Below, piece by piece: positions 33,972 to 42,928 of a DNA stretch of 51,834 bases. Location: positions 850,463 through 902,296 of the forward strand of contig NZ_GL831112.1 of assembly GCF_000188295.1 (NCBI RefSeq). The letters are read 5' to 3'. Within the stretch, counting starts at the first letter, position 1. Each line of letters opens with the position of its first letter. The DNA comes from Streptococcus vestibularis ATCC 49124. Lineage in GTDB: Bacteria > Bacillota > Bacilli > Lactobacillales > Streptococcaceae. The position numbers were made by a program, and so were the translations under genes. The notes under the pieces were generated by a model. That model saw only the letters and a program-made list of their open reading frames with translations. It was not told the origin of the DNA and made no database searches.

Positions 33972-34308
33972 ACATTTAAGTAGCTCATATACTATTTATA
34001 TAATAGTAGAAAACTTTAAAAAAATATAACTTAAGGATGGTGCAGCAGGTATTCATATTTGAAAACGAGTGGAGAGTTTAGAAAATAGCTAACCTTCTTA
34101 GATGCGTAGAGCTATGTCAGCCTTCCTAATTTTCAGTCACTTTCTAGTTGCTCTTTTACCTTAATAAATAATAGAAAGGATGGGTTAACTGTATTCACTG
34201 AACTGAATACGGGCGGAGAACAGTGAAAAAGATAGAATGGATAGCATTTGCAATGCTTCGTCAGTTTCCTATTTTTACTTCGTCTCTGTCGCCCTTTATA
34301 GATTAATT
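33972..34308 (+). other. 337-base region before deoD
   Basis: No full-length gene. It holds an AT-rich inverted repeat TACTAT/ATAGTA with TATAAT inside (33989-34007), a possible promoter, then sequence without clear coding potential, the hairpin GTATTCA-CTGAAC-TGAATAC (34191-34210) and a 27-codon open frame ending 2 bases before deoD. Confidence 0.6.
34223..34306 (+). CDS. Possible 27-residue leader peptide before deoD
   Basis: A GTG-initiated frame of 27 codons beginning [15 protein letters not shown], with GGAG just upstream (34215-34218), after the hairpin at 34191-34210. It ends at TAA 34304-34306, 2 bases before the deoD ATG, which has no ribosome binding site of its own. It could be a leader peptide that couples translation to deoD, or the stump of a decayed gene. 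Coding status is inferred only from start signal and position. Confidence 0.4.
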   Translation: MKKIEWIAFAMLRQFPIFTSSLSPFID

Positions 34309-35019
34309 ATGTCAATTCATATTTCTGCCAAACAAGGAGATATTGCTGATAAGATTCTTCTTCCTGGGGATCCTTTACGTGCAAAATTTATTGCCGAAAA
34401 TTTCCTTGAAGATGCTGTGTGTTTCAACGAAGTACGTAACATGTTTGGTTACACAGGAACATACAAGGGTGAACGTATCTCAGTAATGGGGACTGGGATG
34501 GGGATGCCATCTATCTCTATCTATGCACGTGAGCTCATTGTTGACTACGGTGTCAAAAAATTAATTCGCGTAGGAACTGCCGGTTCTTTGAATAAGAATG
34601 TTCACGTTCGTGAGTTAGTTCTAGCACAAGCAGCAGCAACTAACTCTAACATTATTCGTAATGACTGGCCTCAATACGACTTTCCTCAAATTGCAAGTTT
34701 CAATCTCTTGGATAAGGCTTATCACATCGCCAAAAATTTTGGTATGACAACACATGTTGGTAATGTTCTATCTTCTGATGTTTTTTACTCAAATTATTTT
34801 GAAAAAAATATTGAGCTTGGGAAATGGGGCGTGAAGGCTGTCGAAATGGAAGCAGCAGCACTTTACTACCTTGCAGCCCAACACCAAGTAGATGCTCTGG
34901 CTATTATGACTATTTCTGATAGTTTGGTAAATCCAGATGAGGATACAACTGCTGAAGAACGTCAAAATACCTTTACTGACATGATGAAAGTAGGTCTTGA
35001 AACTCTTATTGCAGACTAG
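34309..35019 (+). CDS. deoD: Purine nucleoside phosphorylase DeoD (hexameric type)
   Basis: A 236-residue member of the PNP/UDP family, cleaving adenosine, inosine and guanosine (and deoxy forms) with phosphate. Motifs: [13 protein letters not shown] (phosphate-binding), [16 protein letters not shown] IRVGTAGS, and [12 protein letters not shown] with the ribose-binding Met and Glu. ATG 34309 begins at the conserved [14 protein letters not shown]. There is no Shine-Dalgarno sequence; translation may depend on the small upstream frame. It is the last salvage gene and stands directly before the EPS cluster, the known neighbour order in S. thermophilus. Confidence 0.94.
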   Translation: MSIHISAKQGDIADKILLPGDPLRAKFIAENFLEDAVCFNEVRNMFGYTGTYKGERISVMGTGMGMPSISIYARELIVDYGVKKLIRVGTAGSLNKNVHVRELVLAQAAATNSNIIRNDWPQYDFPQIASFNLLDKAYHIAKNFGMTTHVGNVLSSDVFYSNYFEKNIELGKWGVKAVEMEAAALYYLAAQHQVDALAIMTISDSLVNPDEDTTAEERQNTFTDMMKVGLETLIAD

Positions 35020-35025
35020 ATTATG

Positions 35026-35053
35026 AAAAGGATGTCTGTAGCTATCTTTTTTG
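35026..35053 (+). terminator. Terminator after deoD
   Basis: AAAAGGAT (35026-35033) pairs with ATCTTTTT (35044-35051) with one G-U pair, followed by further Ts; moderate stability. Confidence 0.5.
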
Positions 35054-35195
35054 ATTAGCCGAAAGATTATATTATTTCGATAGCTAGAAAAGTTAAAAGT
35101 TTTCAAACTACAAGAATACTCTAAAAGTATTTTAAGGAATTTGTCTTTAATGATTAGATAAATAACTGATAATCTCATGAAATATCTTGAAAATG

Positions 35196-35204
35196 TGATA
35201 TAAT
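35196..35204 (+). promoter_or_regulatory. Upstream EPS promoter (extended -10)
   Basis: TGA followed by TATAAT (35199-35204); the -35 is weak. It would make a leader of about 150 bases before epsA. Confidence 0.45.
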
Positions 35205-35290
35205 ACTTACAATATTAGAGATAGTGATAAAAAATAGATACTTGATAGGCTTATGAAAAACGGTTTCTTCTTTTTTAAAAATAATGACAA

Positions 35291-35319
35291 TTGAAATGAA
35301 GTTATACTAATGTTATAAT
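35291..35319 (+). promoter_or_regulatory. Main EPS operon promoter
   Basis: TTGAAA (35291-35296) and TATAAT (35314-35319) are 17 bases apart, with TG at 35311-35312; 43 bases before epsA. Confidence 0.75.
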
Positions 35320-35362
35320 GATGATGGAAAATGTCTAATTTTAATATTCAGGAGAATTTTAT

Positions 35363-36823
35363 ATGAGTTCGCGTACGAAGCGTAAGCAAAAATGGACGAA
35401 CAATAGATCGTGGGTAATGGTCAACTTTGGATTGACCATTCTGTATGCTATTTTGGCAGCGGTCTTATTATTCACTATGTTCAATTATAACTTCCTATCT
35501 TTTAGGTTTTTGAACATAATTATTACCTTTGGTTTGTTACTGGTTCTTGCGGTTAGTATCTTCTTTCAGAAAACCAAAAAATCACCACTAGTGACAACGG
35601 TTGTATTAGTAATCTTTTCACTATCTTCTTTGGTTGGTATTTTTGGATTTAAACAACTGATTGATATCACTAATCGTATGAATCAGACTGCAGCTTTTTC
35701 AGAGGTAGAAATGAGCATTGTGGTTCCGAAGGATAGTGATATCAAAGATGTGAGTCGGATTACTAGCGTTCAGGCACCGATTAAAATTGATAAGAAAAAT
35801 ATCGATACTTTGATGTCAGCTTTAAAGGATGACAAAAAGGTTGATGTCAAAGTCGATGATGTCGCTTCCTATCAAGAAGCTTATGACAATCTTAAGTCTG
35901 GAAATTCTCAAGCAATGGTCTTGAGTGGTTCTTATGCTAGCCTATTAGAATCAGTTGATAGTGACTACGCTTCAAATCTAAAAACTATTTATACCTACAA
36001 AATTAAAAGGAAGAATAACGGTTCTGCGAAACAGGTGGACTCAAAAGTTTTCAATATTTATATTAGTGGTATTGATACCTATGGTTCGATTTCGACAGTA
36101 TCACGTTCAGACGTTAATATCATTATGACTATTAATATGAATACGCATAAGATTCTTTTGACAACAACACCTCGTGACGCATATGTTAAGATTCCTGGTG
36201 GTGGAGCGAACCAGTATGATAAGCTAACTCACGCAGGTATCTATGGTGTTGAAACATCAGAGCAAACTTTGGAAAATCTTTATGGTATTAATATTGATTA
36301 TTATGCACGTATAAATTTCACGTCATTCCTTAAATTGATTGACCAACTTGGTGGTGTGACCGTTCATAATGATCAAGCCTTCAAAAGTCTTCATGGGAAG
36401 TTTGATTTCCCAGTTGGAGATATTCAAATGAACTCAGAACAAGCACTTGGTTTTGTTCGTGAGCGTTATAGCTTGGATGGTGGTGATAATGATCGTGGTA
36501 AAAATCAAGAAAAAGTTATTTCAGCGATTGTTAACAAAATAGCTTCACTTCATTCAGTATCAAACTTTACGTCAATTGTTAACAATCTTCAAGATTCTGT
36601 TCAAACTAACATGTCTTTGGATACCATTAATGCCTTGGCTAATACACAACTGGATTCAGGAACTAAATTTACAGTTACATCTCAAGCAGTGACAGGTACA
36701 GGCTCAACAGGACAATTGACTTCATATGCTATGCCAAATTCTAGTCTCTACATGATGAAGCTAGATGATTCTAGTGTGGAAAGTGCTGCTCAAGCTATCA
36801 AAAATATGATGGAGGAAAAATAA
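35363..36823 (+). CDS. epsA: EpsA, LytR-CpsA-Psr family protein
   Basis: A 486-residue LCP protein with three N-terminal membrane helices (about 18-40, 45-65, 75-95) and a large extracellular part holding an accessory domain (about 110-225) and the LCP domain (about 230-390). LCP proteins transfer lipid-linked polymers to peptidoglycan. Key features are DVNIIMTINMNTHKILLTTTPRDAYV and GHGKFDFPVG-like HGKFDFPVGDIQMNSEQ, with arginines (RERYSLDGGDNDRGKNQ) that contact the pyrophosphate. AGGAG precedes ATG 35363. It is the first gene of the EPS operon. Confidence 0.92.
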   Translation: MSSRTKRKQKWTNNRSWVMVNFGLTILYAILAAVLLFTMFNYNFLSFRFLNIIITFGLLLVLAVSIFFQKTKKSPLVTTVVLVIFSLSSLVGIFGFKQLIDITNRMNQTAAFSEVEMSIVVPKDSDIKDVSRITSVQAPIKIDKKNIDTLMSALKDDKKVDVKVDDVASYQEAYDNLKSGNSQAMVLSGSYASLLESVDSDYASNLKTIYTYKIKRKNNGSAKQVDSKVFNIYISGIDTYGSISTVSRSDVNIIMTINMNTHKILLTTTPRDAYVKIPGGGANQYDKLTHAGIYGVETSEQTLENLYGINIDYYARINFTSFLKLIDQLGGVTVHNDQAFKSLHGKFDFPVGDIQMNSEQALGFVRERYSLDGGDNDRGKNQEKVISAIVNKIASLHSVSNFTSIVNNLQDSVQTNMSLDTINALANTQLDSGTKFTVTSQAVTGTGSTGQLTSYAMPNSSLYMMKLDDSSVESAAQAIKNMMEEK

Positions 36824-37555
36824 GTGATTGATGTTCACTCACATATTGTTTTTGATGTCGATGATGGTCCTAAAACTTTAGAGGAAAGTTTGGAACTCAT
36901 TGGAGAAAGTTACGCTCAGGGTGTGCGTACGATTGTTTCTACCTCCCACCGTCGTAAGGGGATGTTTGAAACCCCAGAGGATAAAATCTTTGCAAATTTT
37001 TCAAAAGTTAAAGAAAAAGCAGAAGCACTTTATCCAGACTTAACTATTTATTATGGTGGTGAACTTTATTACACCTCAGACATTGTGGAGAAACTTGAAA
37101 AGAATCTTATTCCGCGTATGCACAACACGCAATTTGCTTTGATTGAGTTTAGTGCCAGAACATCTTGGAAGGAAATTCATGACGGGCTGAGTAATGTTAT
37201 ACGAGCAGGGGTAACACCGATTGTTGCTCACATTGAACGCTATGACGCCCTCGAAGAAAACGCTGATCGAGTTCGTGAAATTATCAATATGGGTTGCTAC
37301 ACACAAGTTAATAGCTCTCATGTCTTAAAAACAAAGCTATTTGGCGATAAAGAAAAAGTGAGAAAGAAACGTGTACGCTTTTTCTTGGAAAATAATTTAG
37401 TTCATATTGTTGCTAGTGATATGCATAATCTTGGTCCAAGACCACCATTTATGAAGGATGCATATGCTATTATTAAAAAAACATATGGGACTAGACGCGC
37501 ACGTAATCTCTTTATCGATAACCCCCAAACACTACTTGAAAATCAATACATATAG
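36824..37555 (+). CDS. epsB: EpsB, PHP-type protein-tyrosine phosphatase
   Basis: A 243-residue CpsB/Wzh-type manganese-dependent phosphatase that dephosphorylates the EpsD kinase. PHP motifs are IDVHSHI (H5, H7), STSHRRKG, YYGGELYY, VAHIERY and SDMHNLGPR with the late aspartate and histidine. GTG 36824 directly follows the epsA stop, with GGAGG upstream, so translation is coupled. It forms a regulatory module with EpsC and EpsD. Confidence 0.93.
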   Translation: MIDVHSHIVFDVDDGPKTLEESLELIGESYAQGVRTIVSTSHRRKGMFETPEDKIFANFSKVKEKAEALYPDLTIYYGGELYYTSDIVEKLEKNLIPRMHNTQFALIEFSARTSWKEIHDGLSNVIRAGVTPIVAHIERYDALEENADRVREIINMGCYTQVNSSHVLKTKLFGDKEKVRKKRVRFFLENNLVHIVASDMHNLGPRPPFMKDAYAIIKKTYGTRRARNLFIDNPQTLLENQYI

Positions 37556-37563
37556 GAGAAACT

Positions 37564-38256
37564 ATGACTCAGGAAAACACGAAACGTGTTGAAATCGATG
37601 TGCTTGCACTATTACATAAACTTTGGAGTAAAAAGGTGTTCATCCTTTTCACGGCCTTTTATGTAGCTGTCTTTGCTTTCTTGGGAACTTACTTCCTAAT
37701 TCAGCCTACATATACGTCATCTACACGCATATATGTGGCTAATCAAACCAATGACAGTAAAAATATTTCAGCTCAAGATTTGCAGGCTGGTACATTTTTG
37801 ACAAAAGACTATAAAGAAATTATTACATCTAATGATGTCTTATCTGAAGTTATCAAGGATGAAAAATTGAAGATGACTGAAGCTGAGCTTGCTAAAAAGA
37901 TTTCGGTTAATATCCCTACTGATACACGTCTTATTTCGATTTCTGTAAGTGCTAAAACAGGTCAAGACGCTCAACTCCTTGCTAATAAGGTACGTGAAGT
38001 TGCTTCAGAAAAAATCAAGAACGTGACAAAAGTTGAAGATGTTACAACACTTGAAGACGCTAAATTACCGGAATCACCATCTTCACCAAACATTAAACGT
38101 AATGTACTTATTGGAGCAGTGTTTGGGGTATTCCTTGCAGTGGTTGGTGTATTAGGTCGTGAAATCTTAGATGATCGCATTCGCCGTCCAGAGGATATTG
38201 AAGAGACTCTTGGAATGACACTTCTTGGAATTGTCCCTGATACAGATAAAATTTAA
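37564..38256 (+). CDS. epsC: EpsC, Wzz/CpsC-type chain-length and kinase-activating protein
   Basis: A 230-residue polysaccharide co-polymerase with helices at about 28-50 and 178-198 and an extracytoplasmic loop between them, containing the family's PTYTSSTRIYV and the proline-rich SPSSPNIKRN motif before the second helix. It works with EpsD to control export and chain length; the cytosolic C-terminus (RRPEDIEETLGMTLLG) contacts and activates the kinase. AGGAGAA precedes ATG 37564. Confidence 0.93.
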   Translation: MTQENTKRVEIDVLALLHKLWSKKVFILFTAFYVAVFAFLGTYFLIQPTYTSSTRIYVANQTNDSKNISAQDLQAGTFLTKDYKEIITSNDVLSEVIKDEKLKMTEAELAKKISVNIPTDTRLISISVSAKTGQDAQLLANKVREVASEKIKNVTKVEDVTTLEDAKLPESPSSPNIKRNVLIGAVFGVFLAVVGVLGREILDDRIRRPEDIEETLGMTLLGIVPDTDKI

Positions 38257-38265
38257 GGAGAAGAA

Positions 38266-39015
38266 ATGCCTCTATTAAAGTTAGTAAAATCTAAAGTACA
38301 GTTTGCCAAACAAACAGAAGAATATTACAATGCCATTCGCACAAATATTCAATTTTCTGGTGCTCAGATGAAAGTGATTTCTATTAGCTCTGTTGAAGCT
38401 GGTGAAGGAAAATCAACGACATCTGTTAACTTAGCGATTTCATTTGCTAGTGTTGGGCTTCGAACACTTTTCATTGATGCAGATACTCGTAACTCTGTTT
38501 TGTCAGGGACCTTTAAATCAAATGCGCCGTATAAAGGTCTTTCAAATTTTCTTTCAGGAAATGCTGATTTAAATGAAACAATTTGTCAAACTAATATTTC
38601 CGGTTTGGATGTCATTGCATCTGGCCCTGTTCCACCTAATCCAACAAGTCTTTTGCAAAATGATAATTTTAGACATTTGATGGATGTTGCTCGCAGTCGT
38701 TATGATTACGTCATCATCGATACGCCACCAATTGGTTTGGTAATTGATGCCGCTATTATTGCCCATCAGGCTGACGCAAGTATCTTAGTTACAGCAGCTG
38801 GAAAAATTAAACGTCGCTTTGTAGCCAAAGCTGTTGAACAATTGGAACAAAGTAGTTCTCAATTTTTAGGTGTCGTTCTTAATAAAGTTGATATGACAGT
38901 TGATAAATATGGGTCATACGGTTCGTACGGTTCGTATGGATCATATGGTGAGTACGGAAAAAAAGGAAAACAAAAAGAAAGTCATTCAAGAGCACATCGT
39001 CGTAGAAAAGGATAG
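38266..39015 (+). CDS. epsD: EpsD, BY-type tyrosine kinase
   Basis: A 249-residue CpsD/Wze-type bacterial tyrosine kinase. Walker A is EAGEGKST (44-51), Walker A' is in LFIDADTR, and Walker B is in YVIIDTPP. The C-terminal tail has a repeated YGS unit giving five tyrosines in about 15 residues followed by a Lys-rich end; this is the autophosphorylation cluster. Phosphorylation cycles with EpsB and EpsC set polysaccharide output. AAGGAGAAG precedes ATG 38266. Confidence 0.94.
   Translation: MPLLKLVKSKVQFAKQTEEYYNAIRTNIQFSGAQMKVISISSVEAGEGKSTTSVNLAISFASVGLRTLFIDADTRNSVLSGTFKSNAPYKGLSNFLSGNADLNETICQTNISGLDVIASGPVPPNPTSLLQNDNFRHLMDVARSRYDYVIIDTPPIGLVIDAAIIAHQADASILVTAAGKIKRRFVAKAVEQLEQSSSQFLGVVLNKVDMTVDKYGSYGSYGSYGSYGEYGKKGKQKESHSRAHRRRKG
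38909..38958 (+). repeat. Short tandem repeat coding for the EpsD tyrosine tail
   Basis: About five degenerate 9-base units (TATGGGTCA, TACGGTTCG, TACGGTTCG, TATGGATCA, TATGGTGAG), each coding Y-G-S or Y-G-E. Copy number could vary by slippage without changing frame. Confidence 0.7.
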
Positions 39016-39070
39016 CGTTAATGGTGATAATGCGGCTCCTTATGCATTAATATTTAAAGAGGAGTTAAGA

Positions 39071-40438
39071 GTGAAAGAAAAACAAGAAATTCGTCGCATT
39101 GAAATTGGAGTTGTACAGTTAGTTGTGGTTGTGTTTGCAGCCTGGTTAGCTAGTAAATTACCTTACACTGAGATAACCAAAGGAAGTATGGTCATTCTAG
39201 GCGTGGTCCATGTTGTCACATACTATATCAGTAGTTATTATGAAAATCTTAAATATAGGGGCTATTTAGATGAGCTTATTGCAACTGTTAAGTATGGTTT
39301 TATATTTGCTCTAGTTGTAACCTTCCTATCATTTTTTGCAGATGGTGATTTTTCGATTTCACGACGAGGTCTTCTATACGTCACTCTAATCACATGTACT
39401 TTGTTATATCTGACAAATACTCTTCTAAGGTACTTCCGCTCATCCATTTATACGCGCCGTAAAGGAAATAAAAATATCCTCTTAATTTCTGATCAAGCAC
39501 GTCTGGAAGATGTTTTGATTCGTATGAAAGACAATATGGATGGTAGGATTACTGCGGTCTGTGTTTTGGATAATCCTTATTTTACAAGTCCTTTTATTAA
39601 GAGTGTGAAACCTGAAAATCTTGTTGAATATGCTACACACTCGGTTGTTGATCAAGTGCTAATTAATCTACCTAGTGAACAGTACAAAATTTGGGACTAT
39701 GCCTCGCCTTTTGAGCTTATGGGAATTCCAGTATCCATTAATTTAAATTCCCTTGAATTTATGAGTCAAGGTAAAAAACGTATCCAACAGTTGGGTCCTT
39801 TTAATGTTGTTACATTTTCAACGCAGTTTTATAGTTACGGTGATATCGTAGCTAAACGTTTTCTTGATATCTGTGGGGCCTTATTTGGTTTGCTCCTATG
39901 TGGTTTAGTCGGAATCTTTCTTTACCCTCTTATCCGTAGGGATGGTGGACCAGCAATTTTTGTTCAAGATCGCGTAGGTGAAAATGGACGTATCTTCAAG
40001 TTTTATAAATTCCGTTCGATGCGTGTAGATGCCGAAGAAATTAAGAAGAATTTGATGTCTCAAAATAAGATGTCTGGTGGTATGTTTAAGATGGATAATG
40101 ATCCACGGATTACCAAGATTGGACATTTTATTCGTAAAACGAGTCTTGATGAACTTCCACAATTTTGGAATGTTCTAAAAGGTGATATGAGTTTAGTTGG
40201 AACACGCCCTCCAACATTGGACGAATACGAATCGTATACGCCAGAACAAAAACGTCGGTTAAGCTTTAGACCAGGAATCACTGGTCTTTGGCAAGTAAGT
40301 GGTCGTAGTGAAATTACTGATTTTGATGAAGTTGTCAAACTAGATGTTGCTTATATGGACGATTGGACAATCTGGCGTGATATAAGAATCTTATTAAAGA
40401 CAATTAAAGTAGTAGTAAAGAAGGATGGAGCAAAGTGA
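39071..40438 (+). CDS. epsE: EpsE, undecaprenyl-phosphate sugar-1-phosphate transferase
   Basis: A 455-residue initiating transferase (PHPT family). It has four N-terminal helices (about 13-35, 39-60, 72-95, 102-120), a central nucleotide-binding-like domain, a fifth helix (about 268-292) and the catalytic C-domain with [12 protein letters not shown] and [11 protein letters not shown]. It moves hexose-1-phosphate (glucose or galactose) from UDP-sugar to undecaprenyl phosphate, starting the repeat unit. GTG 39071 follows GAGGAG (39059-39064); the open frame reaches back into epsD but that part is not used. Confidence 0.93.
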   Translation: MKEKQEIRRIEIGVVQLVVVVFAAWLASKLPYTEITKGSMVILGVVHVVTYYISSYYENLKYRGYLDELIATVKYGFIFALVVTFLSFFADGDFSISRRGLLYVTLITCTLLYLTNTLLRYFRSSIYTRRKGNKNILLISDQARLEDVLIRMKDNMDGRITAVCVLDNPYFTSPFIKSVKPENLVEYATHSVVDQVLINLPSEQYKIWDYASPFELMGIPVSINLNSLEFMSQGKKRIQQLGPFNVVTFSTQFYSYGDIVAKRFLDICGALFGLLLCGLVGIFLYPLIRRDGGPAIFVQDRVGENGRIFKFYKFRSMRVDAEEIKKNLMSQNKMSGGMFKMDNDPRITKIGHFIRKTSLDELPQFWNVLKGDMSLVGTRPPTLDEYESYTPEQKRRLSFRPGITGLWQVSGRSEITDFDEVVKLDVAYMDDWTIWRDIRILLKTIKVVVKKDGAK

Positions 40439-40470
40439 TAGCTTTCTCCATTTCTTTTGATGGTGATTAA

Positions 40471-41643
40471 ATGACAAAAACAGTTTATATCGTTGGTTCT
40501 AAGGGAATTCCAGCAAAATATGGGGGATTTGAAACCTTTGTTGAGAAGTTAACAGAGTTCCAACAAGATAAAGATATTCAGTATTATGTAGCTTGTATGC
40601 GTGAAAACTCTGCTAAATCAGGTATTACAGCAGACACTTTCGAACATAACGGTGCTAAATGCTACAATATCGACGTCCCAAATATCGGGCCTGCACGTGC
40701 CATCGCTTATGACATCGCAGCTCTCAATAAGGCCATTGAAATTGCCAAGGAAAATAAAGACCAAGCACCAATCTTTTATGTTTTGGCCTGCCGAATTGGT
40801 CCATTTATCTCAAGTATTAAAAAGAAAATCAGGGATATCGGTGGTACCCTTATGGTTAACCCGGACGGTCATGAATGGCTTCGTGCTAAATGGAGTCTTC
40901 CTGTCCGTAAATATTGGAAGATTTCAGAACAACTTATGGTTAAGCATGCAGACCTTCTGATTTGTGATAGTAAAAACATTGAATCATATATTCAGAAGGA
41001 TTATGCCAAGTATCGTCCTCAAACAACCTACATTGCCTATGGAACAGATACTACTAAATCTCGATTGACTAAAGTTGATGATAAGGTACGCACATGGTAT
41101 TTTGAAAAGGGTGTCATTGAAAACAATTATTATCTTGTTGTAGGACGTTTTGTGCCTGAAAATAACTATGAGGCTATGATTCGTGGCTTTATGGCATCTA
41201 ACTCTGACAAGGACTTTGTTCTCATTACCAATGTTGAAGAAAATAAATTTTACGACAAGTTGCGACAGGAAACAGGTTTTGACAAGGACCCTCGAGTTAA
41301 ATTTGTCGGGACTGTCTATGATCAAGAATTGCTCAAATACATTCGTGAGAATGCCTTTGCTTACTTCCATGGTCATGAAGTAGGTGGTACCAATCCATCC
41401 CTTCTTGAGGCTCTTGAGTCTACTAAGCTCAATCTCTTGTTGGATGTTGGCTTTAACCGCGAAGTTGGAGAAGATGGTGCTCTCTATTGGAAGAAAGAAC
41501 AATTAGCAAGTGTCATTGATCAAGCTGAGCAATTGGATGAACAAGCTATAGAAGATCTCAATCAAAAATCAAGTAAACGTATCTCTGAAGCCTTTACTTG
41601 GGAAAAAATTGTTACAGATTACGAAAAAGTATTTAAAGGATAG
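40471..41643 (+). CDS. Rhamnosyltransferase-like GT (WchF/Cps2T type, DUF1972)
   Basis: A 390-residue GT-B fold enzyme: an N-terminal DUF1972 domain starting VYIVGSKGIPAKYGGFETFVEKL, and a GT4 C-terminal domain with the acidic-and-glycine region HGHEVGGTNPSLLEALE. It resembles pneumococcal WchF (Cps2T), which adds L-rhamnose beta-1,4 to lipid-linked glucose as the second step. If so, EpsE starts with glucose. The dTDP-rhamnose genes are not in this window and would lie elsewhere. The Shine-Dalgarno sequence is weak (GGTGAT). Confidence 0.82.
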   Translation: MTKTVYIVGSKGIPAKYGGFETFVEKLTEFQQDKDIQYYVACMRENSAKSGITADTFEHNGAKCYNIDVPNIGPARAIAYDIAALNKAIEIAKENKDQAPIFYVLACRIGPFISSIKKKIRDIGGTLMVNPDGHEWLRAKWSLPVRKYWKISEQLMVKHADLLICDSKNIESYIQKDYAKYRPQTTYIAYGTDTTKSRLTKVDDKVRTWYFEKGVIENNYYLVVGRFVPENNYEAMIRGFMASNSDKDFVLITNVEENKFYDKLRQETGFDKDPRVKFVGTVYDQELLKYIRENAFAYFHGHEVGGTNPSLLEALESTKLNLLLDVGFNREVGEDGALYWKKEQLASVIDQAEQLDEQAIEDLNQKSSKRISEAFTWEKIVTDYEKVFKG

Positions 41644-41645
41644 AA

Positions 41646-42794
41646 ATGCAGAAAATTTTATATCTCCACGCTGGTGCTGAAATGTATGGTGCTGATAAGG
41701 TTTTGTTGGAGCTTATTAAAGGTTTGAATAAAGACGAATTTGAAGCACACGTTATTTTACCCAACGACGGTGTCTTAGTGGGTGCTTTAGAAGAGGTCGG
41801 TGCAAAGGTTAAAGTTATTGATTACCCAATCTTGCGCCGTAAATATTTTAATCCAAAAGGGATTCTTGAGTACTTTGGCTCCTATAACCGTTACTCCAAA
41901 CAAATTGCTCAGTATGCTAAGGAGAATGGCATTACTCTTATTCACAATAATACGACTGCGGTACTTGAGGGGATTTATCTTAAACGGAAGTTGAAATTAC
42001 CTTTGATTTGGCATGTACATGAAATTATCGTAAAACCAAAAGCAATCTCTGATTTCATCAACTTTTTGATGGGGCGCTATGCGGATACGATTGTGACAGT
42101 TTCAAATGCTGTTGCTAATCATGTCAAGCAGTCTCGTTTTGTAAAAGATGACCAAGTTCAAGTCATCTATAATGGTGTTGACAATGCTGTTTATCAGGTG
42201 ATGGATGCTAGTGCGGTCCGTGATCAGTTTGGTATCGCCCAGGATGCTTTGGTGATCGGAATGGTTGGTCGAGTGAATGCCTGGAAAGGGCAAGGCGACT
42301 TTTTAGAAGCTGTGACTCCAATCTTAAAGTCTAATCCAAAAGCAGTAGCCTTTTTGGCAGGAAGTGCATTTGAAGGTGAAGAGTGGCGCGTGGAGGAGTT
42401 GGAGAAGGCTATATCAGACTCACTAGTATCTGGACAAATCAAGCGAATTGACTATTATAGCAAGACAACAGAACTCTATAATATGTTTGATATCTTTGTC
42501 TTGCCAAGTACCAATCCAGATCCACTACCAACAGTCGTACTAGAAGCGATGGCTTGTGGTAAACCTGTAGTCGGTTACCGTCATGGTGGTGTCTGTGAAA
42601 TGGTTAAGGAAGGCGAAAACGGCCTTCTTGCCACACCAAATCAACCTTCTGAATTATCCAAGGCTATTCAAGAATTGGCTGAGAACACTGAGAAGAGAGA
42701 ACAATTTGGAAAGGCATCTGTTAAACGCCAAAAAGAACTCTTCTCATTACAAAGTTATATTCGGAATTTTTCGGACTTGTATAAGAAATATTAA
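41646..42794 (+). CDS. GT4-family glycosyltransferase
   Basis: A 382-residue GT-B retaining transferase with an N-terminal HAGAEMYGADKVLLEL acceptor domain and a C-terminal donor domain that has IGMVGRVNAWKGQGDFLEA and the E-x7-E motif region DPLPTVVLEAMACGKPVVG. It is intact and starts 2 bases after the preceding gene, so coupled. Donor and acceptor sugars cannot be read from the sequence. Confidence 0.88.
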   Translation: MQKILYLHAGAEMYGADKVLLELIKGLNKDEFEAHVILPNDGVLVGALEEVGAKVKVIDYPILRRKYFNPKGILEYFGSYNRYSKQIAQYAKENGITLIHNNTTAVLEGIYLKRKLKLPLIWHVHEIIVKPKAISDFINFLMGRYADTIVTVSNAVANHVKQSRFVKDDQVQVIYNGVDNAVYQVMDASAVRDQFGIAQDALVIGMVGRVNAWKGQGDFLEAVTPILKSNPKAVAFLAGSAFEGEEWRVEELEKAISDSLVSGQIKRIDYYSKTTELYNMFDIFVLPSTNPDPLPTVVLEAMACGKPVVGYRHGGVCEMVKEGENGLLATPNQPSELSKAIQELAENTEKREQFGKASVKRQKELFSLQSYIRNFSDLYKKY

Positions 42795-42928
42795 ATAATC
42801 AAATTCGCTGAAAAAAGGATTATATCCGAGCTGGTTTAAAGATTTACCATATATCATTGAATGTTGTAAGTCAGTTAGATCAGAGAGGAGAAGAATTAGA
42901 GTAGAATAAAAATTTAGGTAAATAATCT

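Larger units (their letters stand above)
35020..35362 (+). other. 343-base region between deoD and epsA
   Basis: Non-coding and AT-rich. It contains the weak deoD terminator and two candidate EPS promoters (35196-35204 and 35291-35319) with about 110 bases between them. No further gene is seen; minus-strand frames across it are antisense to deoD. Confidence 0.7.

Noticed and set aside
34789..35178. A 129-codon minus-strand frame over the deoD 3' end and the gap
   Set aside because: No ribosome binding site, unrelated to any family recognised, and mostly antisense to deoD.
38900..39070. N-terminal extension of the epsE frame inside epsD
   Set aside because: It reads the tyrosine repeat in another frame; GTG 39071 has a proper ribosome binding site and yields the family's usual 455 residues.
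42795..42928. A transposon scar in the EPS cluster
   Set aside because: No inverted repeat, transposase fragment or target duplication could be found by eye.
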